From Streptomyces mangrovisoli (GTDB taxonomy: Bacteria; Actinomycetota; Actinomycetes; Streptomycetales; Streptomycetaceae), in assembly GCF_000974985.2 (NCBI RefSeq), contig NZ_LAVA02000003.1:1-64000 (forward strand): a stretch of 64,000 bases of DNA, written 5' to 3'. The first letter of the stretch is position 1; each line of letters starts with the position of its first letter. Below the pieces are notes generated by a model. It ran no database searches and was not told where the DNA came from. It saw nothing but the letters and a program-made list of their open reading frames with translations. Of this stretch, positions 34,251-42,610 are shown in pieces. A program made the translations under genes and the position numbers.

Positions 34251-34382
34251 GAGCCCTGAAGGCGCGGGCCCTGAGCCCTGAAGGCGCGGGCCCTGAGCCC
34301 TGAAGGCGCAGGACCTGAGCCCTGAAGGCGCAGGACCTGAGCCCTGAAGGCGCAGGCCTTGAGCTCTGAGGGCGGCGCCGCG
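34251..34382. repeat. 22-bp tandem repeat, five copies plus a decayed sixth
   Basis: Period 22 bp, each unit beginning GAGCCCTGAAGGCGC followed by GGGCCCT, AGGACCT or AGGCCTT. Copies 1-2 are identical, copies 3-4 are identical, copy 5 differs slightly, and copy 6 (34361-34382) is decayed. It lies between the convergent TetR and Lrp-type genes and ends a few bases from the latter's stop. Confidence 0.9.
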
Positions 34383-34389
34383 CGCCCCC

Positions 34390-34887
34390 TCACCCCTCCA
34401 GATCCAGGTCCTCCTCCTCGAAGACCAGCAGGGTGCGGGTGCTCGTCACCTCGGGAATGGCCTGCAGCCGGGTCAGCACCAGTTCGCGCAGCGCCCTGTT
34501 GTCCGGCGTGTGCACCAGCAGCAGCACGTCGAAGTCGCCGCCGACCAGCGCGATGTGCGAGGCGCCGGGCAGCTGCCTGAGCTGCTCGCGCACGGTCCGC
34601 CAGCTGTTCTGCACGATCTTCAGCGTGATGTACGCCGACGTGCTCTGGCCCGCTCGCTCGTGGTTGACCCGGGCGCCGAAGCCGCGGATCACGCCGTCCT
34701 CGACGAGCCGGTTGATCCGCGCGTACGCGTTGGCCCGCGAGACATGCACCCGTTCGGCGACCGACCGTATCGACGCGCGGCCGTCCGCCTGGAGGATCTG
34801 GAGGATGTCCTCGTCGATGGCGTCCAGCGGACGCGGGGGCGGGACGGCGCCGCCGTCAGGACCCTCGGCCATTTGTTCAGGTGCCAT
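34390..34887 (-). CDS. bkdR: Lrp/AsnC-family regulator, likely BkdR
   Basis: Regulator of 165 residues: N-terminal HTH (AIDEDILQILQADGRASIRS, VHVSRANAYARINRLVEDG) and C-terminal RAM ligand-binding domain (HIALVGGDFDVLLLVHTPD, PEVTSTRTLLVFEE). It diverges from the BCDH operon, and a bkdR-type Lrp regulator beside bkd genes is known in S. coelicolor, where it represses them and affects development and antibiotics. ATG 34887 is preceded by GGAGGCGGGGGGA; ATG 34908 is an alternative. Confidence 0.88.
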   Translation of the reverse strand: MAPEQMAEGPDGGAVPPPRPLDAIDEDILQILQADGRASIRSVAERVHVSRANAYARINRLVEDGVIRGFGARVNHERAGQSTSAYITLKIVQNSWRTVREQLRQLPGASHIALVGGDFDVLLLVHTPDNRALRELVLTRLQAIPEVTSTRTLLVFEEEDLDLEG

Positions 34888-34988
34888 GTCCCCCCGCCTC
34901 CCTACCATGGACGTACTGCGTTCATTTCAGGTTGTGCAGAACCGATTGTCCACAGCCTGATGGTGCCTGTAGCCAAAATGTGCCGACG

Positions 34989-35002
34989 ACCGAACAATCG
35001 GT
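34989..35002. promoter_or_regulatory. Palindromic operator between bkdR and bkd operon
   Basis: ACCGAACAATCGGT, third copy of ACCGA-N4-TCGGT, 60 nt upstream of the BCDH E1-alpha start. A DnaA-box consensus TTGTCCACA lies at 34946-34954. This places the BCDH operon under the same regulator as the paa genes, in addition to BkdR. Confidence 0.65.
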
Positions 35003-35062
35003 AGGTGAGGCGGGTCACAGGCGACCCGCCTCCCGTAGCCACTCCCATGAGGAGGTGCCGTC

Positions 35063-36199
35063 ATGACGGTCATGGAGCAGCGGGGCGCCTACAAGCCCGC
35101 CCCGCCGCCCGCCTGGCAGCCCCGCACGGACCCCGAGCCGCTGCTGCCCGACGCCGAGCCGTACCGCGTCCTCGGCACCGAGGCCGCCGCCAAGGCCGAC
35201 CCCGAGCTGCTGCGCCGGCTCTACGCACAACTGGTGCGCGGCCGCCGGTACAACACGCAGGCCACCGCGCTCACCAAGCAGGGCCGTCTGGCCGTCTACC
35301 CCTCCTCCACCGGCCAGGAGGCCTGCGAGGTCGCCGCCGCGCTGGCCCTCGAGGACCGCGACTGGCTCTTCCCCAGCTACCGCGACACGCTCGCCGTGGT
35401 GGCCCGTGGCGTGGACCCGGTCGAGGCGCTGACGCTGCTGCGCGGCGACTGGCACACGGGCTACGACCCCTACGAGCACCGGGTCGCCCCGCTCAGCACC
35501 CCGCTGGCCACCCAGCTCCCGCACGCCGTGGGCCTCGCGCACGCCGCCCGCCTCAAGGGCGACGACGTGGTCGCGCTCGCCCTGGTCGGCGACGGCGGCA
35601 CCAGCGAGGGCGACTTCCACGAGGCGCTGAACTTCGCCGCCGTATGGCAGGCGCCGGTCGTCTTCCTGGTGCAGAACAACGGCTTCGCGATCTCCGTCCC
35701 GCTGGCCAAGCAGACCGCGGCCCCCTCCCTGGCCCACAAGGCCGTCGGATACGGGATGCCGGGCCGCCTGGTCGACGGCAACGACGCCGCCGCCGTGCAC
35801 GAGGTGCTCTCCGACGCCGTGCGCCGCGCCCGCACCGGTGGCGGCCCCACCCTCGTCGAGGCCGTCACCTACCGCATCGACGCCCACACCAACGCCGACG
35901 ACGCCACCCGCTACCGCGGCGACGCCGAGGTCCAGGCCTGGCGCGACCACGACCCGATCCAGCTCCTCGAACGCGAGCTGACCGGCCGCGGCCTGCTCGA
36001 CGAGGCGGCGGTCCAGGCCGCCCGCGACGACGCCGAGGCGATGGCCGCCGACCTGCGCGAGCGCATGAACCGGGACCCGGAGCTCGACCCGATGGACCTG
36101 TTCGCCCACGTGTACGCCGAGCCCACCCCGCAACTGCGGGAGCAGCGCGCCCTGCTGCGGGCCGAGCTCGAGGCCGAGCAGGAAGGCGGTCACCGATGA
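35063..36199 (+). CDS. bkdA: Branched-chain alpha-keto acid dehydrogenase E1 alpha (first operon)
   Basis: Thiamine-diphosphate-dependent E1 alpha subunit of 378 residues that decarboxylates branched-chain 2-oxo acids. The ThDP-binding motif is GDGGTSEGDFHEALNFAAV and ends in VQNNGFAIS; RRYNTQATALTKQGRLAVYP and the phosphorylation-loop-like YRIDAHTNADDATRYR are further family blocks. ATG 35063 follows GAGGAGG; ATG 35072 is also in frame. It heads bkdABC with 1- to 4-nt overlaps. Confidence 0.94.
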   Translation: MTVMEQRGAYKPAPPPAWQPRTDPEPLLPDAEPYRVLGTEAAAKADPELLRRLYAQLVRGRRYNTQATALTKQGRLAVYPSSTGQEACEVAAALALEDRDWLFPSYRDTLAVVARGVDPVEALTLLRGDWHTGYDPYEHRVAPLSTPLATQLPHAVGLAHAARLKGDDVVALALVGDGGTSEGDFHEALNFAAVWQAPVVFLVQNNGFAISVPLAKQTAAPSLAHKAVGYGMPGRLVDGNDAAAVHEVLSDAVRRARTGGGPTLVEAVTYRIDAHTNADDATRYRGDAEVQAWRDHDPIQLLERELTGRGLLDEAAVQAARDDAEAMAADLRERMNRDPELDPMDLFAHVYAEPTPQLREQRALLRAELEAEQEGGHR

Positions 36200-37200
36200 C
36201 CACCGTCGCCGTCAAGCCCGCCACCATGGCGCAGGCCCTCACGCGCGCCCTGCGCGACGCGATGGCCGCCGACCCCTCCGTCCATGTCATGGGCGAGGAC
36301 GTCGGCACCCTCGGCGGGGTCTTCCGGGTCACCGACGGGCTCGCCAAGGAGTTCGGCGAGGACCGCTGCACGGACACCCCGCTCGCCGAGGCCGGCATCC
36401 TCGGCACCGCCGTCGGCATGGCCATGTACGGCCTGCGCCCGGTCGTGGAGATGCAGTTCGACGCCTTCGCCTACCCGGCGTTCGAGCAACTCGTCAGCCA
36501 TGTCGCCCGGATGCGCAACCGCACCCGCGGGCGGATGCCGCTGCCGATCACCATCCGCGTCCCCTACGGCGGCGGCATCGGCGGCGTCGAGCACCACAGC
36601 GACTCCTCCGAGGCGTTCTACATGGCGACCCCGGGCCTGCACGTCGTCACGCCCGCGACCGTCGCCGACGCCTACGGCCTGCTCCGGGCCGCCATCGCCT
36701 CCGACGACCCGGTCGTCTTCCTCGAACCGAAGCGGCTGTACTGGTCGAAGGACACCTGGAACCCCGACCGGCCGACCGACGTGGAGCCGATCGGCCGCGC
36801 CGCGGTCCGGCGCCCCGGGCGCAGCGCCTCGCTGCTCACCTACGGCCCGTCGGTGCAGGTCTGCATGGAGGCCGCCGAGGCCGCCCGGGCCGAGGGCTGG
36901 GACCTCGAAGTGGTCGACCTGCGCTCCTTGGTGCCGTTCGACGACGAGACGGTCTGCGCGTCGGTCCGGCGCACCGGCCGCGCGGTCGTGGTGCACGAGT
37001 CGGGCTCGTTCGGCGGCCCCGGCGGAGAGATCGCCGCTCGCGTCACGGAGCGGTGCTTCCACCACCTGGAGGCGCCGGTGCTGCGGGTCGCCGGGTTCGA
37101 TCTGCCGTATCCGCCGCCGATGCTGGAGCGGCACCACCTGCCCGGCGTCGACCGGATCCTGGACGCCGTGGCGCGTCTTCAGTGGGAGGCCGAGGGCTGA
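36196..37200 (+). CDS. bkdB: Branched-chain alpha-keto acid dehydrogenase E1 beta (first operon)
   Basis: E1 beta subunit of 334 residues, partner of the overlapping upstream gene. Family blocks: HVMGEDVGTLGGVFRVTDGL, RCTDTPLAEAGILGTAVGMA, YGGGIGGVEHHSDSSEA and GPGGEIAARVTERCFHHLEA. ATG 36196 overlaps the E1 alpha stop (ATGA). It is clearly paralogous to the gene at 53189-54184. Confidence 0.95.
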   Translation: MTTVAVKPATMAQALTRALRDAMAADPSVHVMGEDVGTLGGVFRVTDGLAKEFGEDRCTDTPLAEAGILGTAVGMAMYGLRPVVEMQFDAFAYPAFEQLVSHVARMRNRTRGRMPLPITIRVPYGGGIGGVEHHSDSSEAFYMATPGLHVVTPATVADAYGLLRAAIASDDPVVFLEPKRLYWSKDTWNPDRPTDVEPIGRAAVRRPGRSASLLTYGPSVQVCMEAAEAARAEGWDLEVVDLRSLVPFDDETVCASVRRTGRAVVVHESGSFGGPGGEIAARVTERCFHHLEAPVLRVAGFDLPYPPPMLERHHLPGVDRILDAVARLQWEAEG

Positions 37201-38627
37201 TGGCACAGGTGCTGGAGTTCAGGCTCCCCGACCTCGGGGAGGGCCTGACGGAGGCGGAGATCGTCCGCTGGCTGGTGCAGGTCGGCGACGTCGTCGCGAT
37301 CGACCAGCCCGTCGTGGAGGTCGAGACGGCCAAGGCGATGGTCGAGGTCCCCTGCCCCTACGGCGGCGTGGTCACGGCGCGGTTCGGCGAGGAGGGCACC
37401 GAACTGCCCGTCGGCGCCCCGCTGCTGACGGTCGCCGTCGGCTCGTCGGCCGCCATCGACGAGAGCACGGGCTCGGGCAACGTCCTGGTCGGCTACGGCA
37501 CCTCGGAGGCACCGGCCCGCCGTCGCCGCGTGCGGCGCGCACCGGGCCCGGCGGACCTGACGGCCCCCGCGAACCGGACGGGCGCGGACCGCTCCGGCCC
37601 GGACCGCTCCGGCGCCGACCGGAGCCCGGCCGGTACCGCGCTCGTGGGTGCCGGCACGGACGCGGTGGCGGTGGACGCGGACGGTCCCGTCCCGGTGATC
37701 TCGCCGCTGGTGCGCCGGCTGGCCCGGGAAGGCGGCGTGGACCTGCGCAGCCTCTCCGGTTCGGGTCCGCACGGGCTGATCCTGCGCGCGGACGTCGAGT
37801 TCGCCCTGCGGGCCGGCACCGCCCAGAGCACCGCGCCGCGGCCGGCCGCCGCGCCCGCCGCGTCGACCGTCGCGGCACCGGCCACCGCGGCCCCCGCCGC
37901 GGCCCCGGCCGCCCCCGCGCGGTCCTCCGCCCCGTCCGGCGCGGTGCGGGTGCCTCTCAAGGGCGTGCGCGGCGCGGTCGCCGACAAGCTGTCCCGCAGC
38001 CGCCGCGAGATCCCCGACGCCACCTGCTGGGTGGACGCGGACGCCACCGAGCTGATGCGGGCGCGCACGGCCATGAACGCGGCCGGCGGCCCGAAGATCT
38101 CCCTCATCGCGCTGCTCGCGCGGATCTGCGCCGCCGCGCTGGCCCGGTTCCCGGAGCTCAACTCCACGGTCGACATGGAGGCGCGGGAGGTCGTCCGGCT
38201 GGAGCAGGTCCACCTCGGGTTCGCCGCGCAGACCGAACGCGGGCTCGTGGTGCCGGTCGTCCGGGACGCGCACGCACGGGACGCCGAGGGGCTGGCCGCG
38301 GAGTTCGCCCGGCTGACCGAGTCGGCCCGCACGGGCACGCTCACCCCCGGCGAGCTCACCGGCGGGACGTTCACGCTGAACAACTACGGCGTGTTCGGCG
38401 TCGACGGCTCCACGCCGATCATCAACCACCCCGAGGCCGCGATGCTCGGTGTCGGCCGGATCGTCCCCAAGCCGTGGGTGCACGAGGGCGAGCTGGCGGT
38501 GCGCCAGGTCGTGCAGCTCTCGCTCACCTTCGACCACCGGGTGTGCGACGGCGGCACGGCGGGCGGCTTCCTGCGGTACGTGGCGGACTGCGTCGAACAG
38601 CCGGCGGTGCTGTTGCGCACGCTCTGA
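37200..38627 (+). CDS. bkdC: Dihydrolipoamide acyltransferase E2 (first BCDH operon)
   Basis: E2 of 475 residues. Lipoyl domain with the modified lysine in VETAKAMVEV (about residue 45), an Ala/Pro/Arg linker, a peripheral subunit-binding domain (ISPLVRRLAREGGVDLRSL), a second Ala/Pro linker, and the acyltransferase domain with active-site FDHRVCDGG. It starts at ATG 37200 in a TGATG overlap with E1 beta. No E3 gene is in the operon, so lipoamide dehydrogenase must come from elsewhere. Confidence 0.95.
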   Translation: MAQVLEFRLPDLGEGLTEAEIVRWLVQVGDVVAIDQPVVEVETAKAMVEVPCPYGGVVTARFGEEGTELPVGAPLLTVAVGSSAAIDESTGSGNVLVGYGTSEAPARRRRVRRAPGPADLTAPANRTGADRSGPDRSGADRSPAGTALVGAGTDAVAVDADGPVPVISPLVRRLAREGGVDLRSLSGSGPHGLILRADVEFALRAGTAQSTAPRPAAAPAASTVAAPATAAPAAAPAAPARSSAPSGAVRVPLKGVRGAVADKLSRSRREIPDATCWVDADATELMRARTAMNAAGGPKISLIALLARICAAALARFPELNSTVDMEAREVVRLEQVHLGFAAQTERGLVVPVVRDAHARDAEGLAAEFARLTESARTGTLTPGELTGGTFTLNNYGVFGVDGSTPIINHPEAAMLGVGRIVPKPWVHEGELAVRQVVQLSLTFDHRVCDGGTAGGFLRYVADCVEQPAVLLRTL

Positions 38628-38658
38628 CGTCAGGGGGTGCCCCGCATGTGGCCCGGCT

Positions 38659-38720
38659 GCGGGGCGCCCCTCAGGGGCGCGGGGAACCGCGCGACCAGCC
38701 ACGACCGGACCCGAGGCCGG
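38659..38720. repeat. Dispersed Streptomyces intergenic repeat
   Basis: The stretch containing GGGGCGCGGGGAACCGCGCG and CGACCAGCCACGACCGGACC is a common intergenic sequence in many Streptomyces genomes. It includes a small hairpin GGGCGCCCCTCAGGGGCGC. It lies after bkdC in a gene-free stretch (38628-38857) and may act as terminator or structural repeat. Recognition is from memory, not search. Confidence 0.6.
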
Positions 38721-38857
38721 GACGCCACGATCAGCCCCCACCCCCCACCCCCCGACCTGACGGGAGTCACCCCGCGCAACCCTTCCCTGCGGATCGCGGC
38801 GGCCAGAGCGGGTCGGGGTGAGTTCCTGGCGATCACGGCGGCCCGCATACTCGGAGG

Positions 38858-39850
38858 GTGACTCCGTCCGAGCCCCCCGCACACTCCGCCCACCCTGCGG
38901 AACCCGCGACGCCGTACGACGCCGTCGTGCTCGCGGGCGGAGCCGCGCGCAGACTGGGCGGCGCGGACAAGCCGGCGGTGCGCGTCGGCGGGCGGTCGCT
39001 GCTGGACCGGGTGCTCGCCGCCTGCGCCGACGCGGCCACCACCGTGGTGGTGGCCGAACCCCGGCCCACCGCCCGCGCCGTCGCCTGGGCCCGCGAGGAG
39101 CCGCCCGGCGGCGGCCCGGTCGCCGCACTCGGCGCCGGCCTGCGGCTGGTCACGGCCCGTCAGGTCCTCGTCCTCTCCGCCGATCTGCCGTTCCTCGCGG
39201 CGGACACGGTACGACGGCTGCTGGGCGCGCTGGCCGCGAGTGACGCCGACGGCGCGCTGGTCACCGACCCGGACGGCCGCGACCAGCCACTCGTGGCCGC
39301 GTACCGCACCGAGGCGCTGCGCCGCGAGCTGACCGGCCTCGGCGGGACGGCACCGGACGGGCTCGCCGGACTGCCGCTGCGCCGGCTGACCGGCGCGCTG
39401 CGCCTCACTCGCGTCCCCGACCCCGTCGCGTCCTTCGACTGCGACACCTGGGACGACATCGCCAACGCCAGAGCACGCATCAGGGAGCATGGGCACGTGC
39501 TGGATGAATGGATCTCCGCAGTCAAGAACGAACTGGGCATCGAGCTGGACGTCGACACCGGTGTCCTCCTCGACCTCGCCCGCGACGCCGCCCACGGGGT
39601 GGCCCGGCCCGCGGCCCCGCTGACGACCTTCCTCGTCGGCTATGCAGCCGCGCAGGGCAAGGGCGGCCCCGAAGCGGTCGCCGAGGCCGCCCGCAAGGCC
39701 GCCGCGCTGGCGCTGCGCTGGGAGGCGGAGGAGGCCGCGGCCGGCGGCCCCGACGCGACCCCGGGCGCCCCCGGCACTGCCTCGGGCGCCCCCGGCACGG
39801 CACCGGACGCCGCCGGAGGCGGTTCCGGCACGGCACCGGACGCCGGATGA
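38858..39850 (+). CDS. MobA-like nucleotidyltransferase fused to DUF6457
   Basis: Protein of 330 residues. The N-terminal NTP-transferase domain (about residues 20-205) has VLAGGAARRLGGADKPAV and LSADLPFL, as in molybdenum-cofactor guanylyltransferase MobA. The C-terminal part (about 210-275) reads VLDEWISAVKNELGIELDVD and TTFLVGYAAAQGKGG, matching DUF6457, and a Gly/Ala/Pro tail ends it. It overlaps moeA, so a molybdenum cofactor role is likely. GTG 38858 directly abuts GGAGG and lies 6 nt after CATACT, so the transcript is probably leaderless. Confidence 0.85.
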   Translation: MTPSEPPAHSAHPAEPATPYDAVVLAGGAARRLGGADKPAVRVGGRSLLDRVLAACADAATTVVVAEPRPTARAVAWAREEPPGGGPVAALGAGLRLVTARQVLVLSADLPFLAADTVRRLLGALAASDADGALVTDPDGRDQPLVAAYRTEALRRELTGLGGTAPDGLAGLPLRRLTGALRLTRVPDPVASFDCDTWDDIANARARIREHGHVLDEWISAVKNELGIELDVDTGVLLDLARDAAHGVARPAAPLTTFLVGYAAAQGKGGPEAVAEAARKAAALALRWEAEEAAAGGPDATPGAPGTASGAPGTAPDAAGGGSGTAPDAG

Positions 39851-41295
39851 CCGCGCCCCGCTCCCGGGCCGACCAGGACGCCGAGGACTTCGACGTCGAG
39901 GAGGCGCTCGCCCTCGTGAAGGAAGCCAACGGCCCGTCCTCCGGCGACCGTGCGCCCGCGCCGTCCGCCCGCTCGTGGGACCGGCGGCAGGCTGGCGGCG
40001 GACGGCCCTTGGGCCGCGGCTTCGACCAGGCCGGGGGCGGCGACGGAAGCGAGCGGCGGTCGGCGCAGGAGAAGGCGGAGCACGGCGAACGGCACCGGGC
40101 CACGCCCTGGCCGCAGGCCCGCGCCCTGGCCGCCCGCGCCGCCCGTACCGGCGGTCGGCGCGCACCCGTCACCGTGCCGCTCCACGACGCGCTCGGGCTG
40201 GTGCTGGCGGCCCCGCTGAACGCCCTCACCGATCTGCCGTCCTTCGACACGTCCGCGATGGACGGCTGGGCGGTCGCCGGACCCGGCCCCTGGGCGGTGC
40301 GCGAAGAAGGCGTGCTGGCCGGTCACGCGCGGCCCGAGCGGCTGCACGACGGCGAGGCCGTACGGATCGCCACCGGCGCCCGCGTCCCGGCCGACACCAC
40401 CGCCGTGCTCCGCAGTGAGCACGGCCGCAGCGACGACAAGGGCCGCCTCCACGCCACGCGCGACGTCGCGCACGGCCAGGACATCCGGCCCCGCGGCCAG
40501 GAGTGCCGCAGCGGCGACCAGTTGCTGCCGGTCGGCACCCTGGTCACCCCCGCCGTGCTCGGCCTCGCCGCGGCCGCCGGCTACGACAGCGTCACCGCCG
40601 TACCGCGGCCGCGCGCCGAGGTCTTCGTCCTCGGCGACGAACTGCTCACCGAGGGCCTGCCCCGGGAGGGCCTGATCCGGGACGCCCTCGGCCCGATGCT
40701 GCCGCCGTGGCTGCGGGCGATGGGCGCCGAGGTCGTCGCCGTGCGCAGGATCGGCGACGACGCCAGGGCCCTGCGCCGGGCGCTGACCGCCTCCGACGCC
40801 GACCTGCTCATCACGACCGGCGGTACCGCCGGTGGCCCGGTCGACCATGTCCACCCCACGCTGCACCGTCTCGGCGCCGAACTGCTCGTCGACGGCGTCC
40901 AGGTGCGCCCCGGCCACCCCATGCTGCTCGCCCGCGTCAAGGACGGCCAGCACCTCGTGGGCCTGCCGGGGAACCCGCTCGCCGCCGTCTCCGGACTGCT
41001 CACGCTCGCCGAGCCGCTGCTGCGCACCCTGGCCGCGCACCCGGCGCCGGAGCCGTACGAACTGCCGCTGTCGGAGGCCGTGGCGGGGCACCCGCACGAC
41101 ACCCGGCTCGTCCCCGTCGTACTGCGCGGCGACCGGGCCGTCCCGCTGCACTACAACGGGCCCGCGATGCTCCGCGGCGTCGCGGCGGCCGACGCGCTCG
41201 CGGTCGTACCGCCGGGCGGATCGGAGCAGGGACAGACCGTGGAACTGCTCGACCTGCCGTGGGCGGCCGCGGGCATCGGAGTGTGTTTCACGTGA
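39847..41295 (+). CDS. moeA: Molybdopterin molybdenumtransferase MoeA
   Basis: Protein of 482 residues that inserts molybdate into adenylated molybdopterin. MoeA blocks: SFDTSAMDGWAV, IATGARVPADTTAVLRSE, VFVLGDELLTEG, LITTGGTAGGPVDHV and VGLPGNPLAAVSGLL. The first about 95 residues are an extra, charged, disordered extension not needed in typical MoeA (about 400 residues). ATG 39847 overlaps the MobA-like gene, and the last codons coincide with a perfect parS palindrome that also contains the start of the K+ channel gene. Confidence 0.92.
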   Translation: MTAPRSRADQDAEDFDVEEALALVKEANGPSSGDRAPAPSARSWDRRQAGGGRPLGRGFDQAGGGDGSERRSAQEKAEHGERHRATPWPQARALAARAARTGGRRAPVTVPLHDALGLVLAAPLNALTDLPSFDTSAMDGWAVAGPGPWAVREEGVLAGHARPERLHDGEAVRIATGARVPADTTAVLRSEHGRSDDKGRLHATRDVAHGQDIRPRGQECRSGDQLLPVGTLVTPAVLGLAAAAGYDSVTAVPRPRAEVFVLGDELLTEGLPREGLIRDALGPMLPPWLRAMGAEVVAVRRIGDDARALRRALTASDADLLITTGGTAGGPVDHVHPTLHRLGAELLVDGVQVRPGHPMLLARVKDGQHLVGLPGNPLAAVSGLLTLAEPLLRTLAAHPAPEPYELPLSEAVAGHPHDTRLVPVVLRGDRAVPLHYNGPAMLRGVAAADALAVVPPGGSEQGQTVELLDLPWAAAGIGVCFT

Positions 41296-41299
41296 AACA
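41284..41299. promoter_or_regulatory. parS: parS site (perfect 16-bp palindrome)
   Basis: TGTTTCACGTGAAACA, an exact match to the Streptomyces parS consensus. It contains the last codons and TGA of moeA (TGT TTC ACG TGA) and the GTG AAA start of the K+ channel gene. ParB should bind here; this is the best parS in the window. Confidence 0.9.
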
Positions 41300-42518
41300 T
41301 CCGGATCGTGACGCCTTCGCCCACGATGCCGGATCCGCCGCCGCAGGGCGGCAGGGCGCGGGGCGGCCCGCCGACTCGGCTCGCGGCACCGCCCCCGCCC
41401 CGGACTCCGCCCCCGCCCGGGAGGATTCCGAGGACGGCGCCGCCGACGAGCAGTACACGGAGGGCCCGCGTACCGGCCACCGCGTCCGGCTCCCGAGGAA
41501 GGTCGTGGACCGGCCGGTGCGGCAGGTCGTCAAGCGGCTCGCGCTGGCCCTGCTGCTCCTCGTCCTGACCTCGCTGATCGTCTGGGCCGACGCGAGCGGC
41601 TATCGCGACACCGCGGGCGGCCCCGTGGACTACCTGGACTCGCTCTACTACGCCACCGTCACGCTCTCGACGACCGGGTACGGCGACATCACCCCGGTCA
41701 GCGACGGGGCCCGGCTCACCAACATCTTCGTCATCACGCCGCTGCGGGTGCTGTTCCTGATCATCCTGGTCGGCACCACGCTGGAGGTCCTCACCGAGCG
41801 CACTCGGGAGGAATGGCGTCTACACCGCTGGAGGTCCGCGGTGCGCGAGCACACGGTCGTCGTCGGGTTCGGTACCAAGGGGCGTTCGGCGATCCGGACC
41901 GTCTGCGGGACGGGGCTGCGCAGGGACCGGGTCGTGGTGGTCGACGCCAGTGCCAAGGCGATCGACACCGCGACCGCGGAGGGGTTCGTCGGGGTCGTCG
42001 GGGACGCGACGCGCAGCGAGGTGCTGAAGCGGGCCGAGGTGCACAAGGCGCGCCAGGTGGTCGTCGCCACCCAGCGGGACGACACGGCCGTCCTCGTGAC
42101 GCTGACCGCGCGGCAGCTCAACCCCGGGGCGCACATCGTGGCCGCCGTGCGGGAGGAGGAGAACGCGCCGCTGCTCAAGCAGTCCGGGGCCGACTCCGTC
42201 ATCACCAGCGCCAGCGCGGCCGGGCGGCTGCTCGGGCTGTCCGTGCTGAGCCCGGCGGCCGGCATGGTGATGGAGGACCTCATCCAGCAGGGCAGCGGGC
42301 TGGACCTCGTGGAGCGCCCGGTGGTCAAGGCGGAGGTGGGCCGCACCCCGCGGGAGCTGGACGACCTGGTGGTGAGCGTCGTACGCGGGCACCGGGTGCT
42401 CGGCTACGACGATCCGGGCGTCGGCACGCTGGAGCCGACGGACCGCCTGATCGCGATCGTCCGCATCACGCCGGGGATCCAGGTCACGCCCAGCGGGCGC
42501 CCGCTGCCGCAGGACTGA
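41292..42518 (+). CDS. Two-helix potassium channel with RCK/TrkA-N domain
   Basis: Protein of 408 residues. A polar N-terminus (about 75 residues) precedes TM1 (LALALLLLVLTSLIVWADA), the pore loop YYATVTLSTTGYGDITPV with selectivity filter TGYGD, TM2 (FVITPLRVLFLIILVG), then the NAD-binding RCK domain (HTVVVGFGTKGRSA, VVVDAS, VVGDATRSEVL) and an RCK-C part. It should be a MthK-like gated K+ channel. GTG 41292 overlaps the moeA stop by 4 nt and lies in the parS site; no good ribosome binding site is seen, so expression relies on moeA translation. Confidence 0.9.
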   Translation: MKHPDRDAFAHDAGSAAAGRQGAGRPADSARGTAPAPDSAPAREDSEDGAADEQYTEGPRTGHRVRLPRKVVDRPVRQVVKRLALALLLLVLTSLIVWADASGYRDTAGGPVDYLDSLYYATVTLSTTGYGDITPVSDGARLTNIFVITPLRVLFLIILVGTTLEVLTERTREEWRLHRWRSAVREHTVVVGFGTKGRSAIRTVCGTGLRRDRVVVVDASAKAIDTATAEGFVGVVGDATRSEVLKRAEVHKARQVVVATQRDDTAVLVTLTARQLNPGAHIVAAVREEENAPLLKQSGADSVITSASAAGRLLGLSVLSPAAGMVMEDLIQQGSGLDLVERPVVKAEVGRTPRELDDLVVSVVRGHRVLGYDDPGVGTLEPTDRLIAIVRITPGIQVTPSGRPLPQD

Positions 42519-42610
42519 ACGAACGCCCGCTGCCGCAGGATGGAACGGGTACCCCCCGACGCCGCGGGTGCCCCCCGAGGCCGTCGGCCGCGAGGGGTAG
42601 CGTCGCCGTC

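Noticed and set aside
34251..34382. CRISPR array
   Set aside because: The 22-bp units are directly adjacent without unique spacers and no cas genes are present, so it is a tandem repeat.
35063..38627. Pyruvate dehydrogenase instead of branched-chain keto-acid dehydrogenase
   Set aside because: Actinobacterial pyruvate dehydrogenase has a homodimeric E1; separate E1 alpha and E1 beta with an Lrp-type regulator next door favour BCDH, although substrate range is not proven.
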